DNA of 5,698 nucleotides from Candidatus Latescibacterota bacterium. GTDB lineage: Bacteria > Latescibacterota > Latescibacteria > Latescibacterales > Latescibacteraceae. Under the pieces are notes generated by a model. The model had not been told where the DNA came from and searched no databases. It worked only from the letters and a program-made list of their open reading frames with translations. Made by a program: the position numbers and the translations under genes. This document shows, one piece after another, positions 4,292 through 5,698 of this stretch (its first letter is position 1; every line of letters begins with the position of its first letter). The stretch is taken from assembly GCA_018656855.1 (NCBI GenBank), contig JABHYP010000089.1, forward strand, positions 1-5,698, read 5' to 3'.

Positions 4292-5698
4292 TCCCGGCAA
4301 TCCGGCTATCGATCAAAAAATAAAGCTGCGTAAAGCGGAGATGTTACTCAACGTTTCCAAAACACTTGCAGCTTTTGAAACGCTGGACGAAATCCTTTCG
4401 AAGCTCGTGGAAATCACGACTTTGGAAGTGGGCGCCGAACGAGGCACTATCTTTTTGCACGATGGTACAACCGGTGAATTGTATTCCCGTGTCGCCCAGG
4501 GCAATTTCCAGCGTGAAATCAGAATACTCAGTGACAGCGGTGTAGCCGGCTACGTTTTTACAACCGGTCAGGGCAAAATTGTTCTTGACGCCTATGCGGA
4601 TGAACATTTCAATTCCGAAATCGACAAGCAAACCGGTTACGTCACAAAATCCATACTCTGCGGGCCGATAAAGACGGTTAAAGGCGAGATCATCGGCGCT
4701 GCACAGGCATTGAACAAAAAGAGGGGGGATTTTACCGAGGATGATCTCGACACACTCTGTGATATGACGACACAGGCTGCAATTGCTCTGCAAAGCGCCC
4801 AGTTCATCGAACTGATGAAGAAGAACCGCTTGCAGGAGATGGAATTTGTCGATATCGTATCCGATGTAACCTCCGAACTCGATCTCGGGGCTCTTCTCCA
4901 GAAAGTCATGGCAGAAGCAACGAGACTGCTTAATGCCGAACGTTCGACACTCTTCCTCAATGATGAGAAAAAAAATGAGCTTTTCTCGCAGGTGGGTGAG
5001 GGACTGGGCGCCCAGCAAATAAGGTTCCCCAACCATATGGGCATTGCCGGCACGGTATTTACAACCAGGAAAACGGTTAATATTCCCTATGCCTATGCAG
5101 ACCTCAGATTTAATCCTGGCTTCGACAGACAAACAGGCTTTTTCACCCGTTCCATACTCTGCACACCGGTGATAAACAAGGACGGCAAAATAATCGGAGT
5201 GACACAGGCGCTCAACAAGCGCGGCGGTCCTTTCACAGATGATGATGAGGCGCGTCTGAAAGCTTTTACCGCTCAGGTTTCCATCGCACTGGAGAATGCA
5301 AAACTCTTCGACGATGTCCAGAATATGAAGAATTACAATGAAAGTATTCTGGAGAGCATGTCGAATACAGTGATTACCCTGGACGAAGAGGGAAAGATCA
5401 TAACCTGTAATGCCGCAGGCAACCGCATAATGCAAGTTTCACCGGAAGAAATTCTCGAACGGCACTATGAAGATTTTTTCACCGATGCTAATACCTTGAT
5501 AAAGGATATGATAAAACGGTCTGAGGAGACCAGGGCTTCTGACGTAATAATGGACGCCGATCTCGAATTCGGGGAAGAAAAGCTGTCGGTAAATGTGACA
5601 TCTCTCCCACTAATAAGCGCGGATGAAAAGAATCTCGGCACTCTGATCATGATAGAGGACATCAGCAGCGAAAAACGAATGAAGTCTACAATGTCGCG
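4251..5698 (+). CDS. Tandem-GAF and PAS signalling protein, probable class III nucleotide cyclase, 3' end missing
   Basis: The first 482 residues are present and the frame is open at the window end. GAF1 covers about residues 45-190 (SILCGP from 134; NKKRGDFTEDD), GAF2 about 205-355 (SILCTP from 301; NKRGGPFTDDDE) and a PAS domain about 361-475 (ILESMSNTVITLDEEGKIIT). GAF2 carries a complete NKxnFxxxDE signature of cyclic-nucleotide-binding GAF domains; GAF1 has Leu in place of the Glu. The same GAF-GAF-PAS order precedes the catalytic domain in cAMP-responsive cyanobacterial CyaB cyclases. The tail EKRMKSTMS, followed by a codon starting CG (Arg), is what I recall just before the cyclase domain in bacterial relatives. 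ATG 4251 is the only standard start that keeps helix AIDQKIKLRKAEMLLNVSKT; ATG 4341 is the alternative. No membrane segments are seen. Confidence 0.85.
   Translation, partial: MQKSNRKKINAKNNPGNPAIDQKIKLRKAEMLLNVSKTLAAFETLDEILSKLVEITTLEVGAERGTIFLHDGTTGELYSRVAQGNFQREIRILSDSGVAGYVFTTGQGKIVLDAYADEHFNSEIDKQTGYVTKSILCGPIKTVKGEIIGAAQALNKKRGDFTEDDLDTLCDMTTQAAIALQSAQFIELMKKNRLQEMEFVDIVSDVTSELDLGALLQKVMAEATRLLNAERSTLFLNDEKKNELFSQVGEGLGAQQIRFPNHMGIAGTVFTTRKTVNIPYAYADLRFNPGFDRQTGFFTRSILCTPVINKDGKIIGVTQALNKRGGPFTDDDEARLKAFTAQVSIALENAKLFDDVQNMKNYNESILESMSNTVITLDEEGKIITCNAAGNRIMQVSPEEILERHYEDFFTDANTLIKDMIKRSEETRASDVIMDADLEFGEEKLSVNVTSLPLISADEKNLGTLIMIEDISSEKRMKSTMS

Noticed and set aside
4344..5435. 363-codon minus-strand open frame
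   Set aside because: It is antisense to the GAF-GAF-PAS gene, which has clear domain motifs; the minus frame is Cys- and His-rich with no recognisable domain.
1..5698. CRISPR array, tRNA or rRNA genes
   Set aside because: No regularly spaced short repeats, no cloverleaf and no rRNA-like sequence were seen on either strand.

Overview
The window looks like an accessory segment of an environmental Gram-negative bacterium. A deltaproteobacterial or Desulfobacterota-type host is my inference, from the style of the GAF-GAF-PAS signalling protein and the dispersed intergenic repeats; nothing here fixes taxonomy. It has two parts. Positions 1-3500 are AT-rich, and every credible gene there is on the minus strand. 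Positions 3930-5698 are visibly richer in GC, and the genes there are on the plus strand.

The main result is a stretch of integron gene cassettes. Reading the minus strand from about 3440 down to 1029, three genes or gene pairs are each followed at their stop codon by an attC-like recombination site: 2745-2819 (75 bp), 2003-2061 (59 bp) and 1029-1102 (74 bp). Each site has RYYYAAC-like and GTT-type core sites at its ends and an imperfect internal palindrome with unpaired bases. A weaker fourth candidate (3434-3499) lies before the first gene. No integrase gene is visible at either end. Within the window this is therefore a CALIN (a cluster of attC sites lacking an integrase), although intI could lie outside.

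The cassette cargo, in transcription order, is: a PD-(D/E)XK nuclease-like protein (2825-3352); a protein with two membrane helices and a beta-rich domain (2047-2733); and a cassette with a four-cysteine zinc-ribbon mini-ORF broken by one base (1894-1985) followed by a RES-domain protein (1130-1858). A nuclease-like protein, a membrane protein and a RES protein together are suggestive of defence or toxin cargo, but that is inference. Beyond the last attC lies a small cupin gene (456-773, minus) with no attC of its own.

The flanks hold repeats. A nested palindrome (192-315) sits in an intergenic element that begins near 150. A diverged relative lies in opposite orientation at about 3515-3740, so the pair brackets the cassette region. 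A second, unrelated diverged direct repeat is at 15-65 and 796-882.

From 3932 a two-gene plus-strand unit begins: a 119-residue coiled-coil protein, then an overlapping gene for a tandem-GAF plus PAS protein that runs off the window end. GAF2 has an intact NKFDE motif of cyclic-nucleotide-binding GAF domains. The order GAF-GAF-PAS is that of CyaB-type adenylate cyclases, so a class III cyclase domain is predicted just past the window edge.
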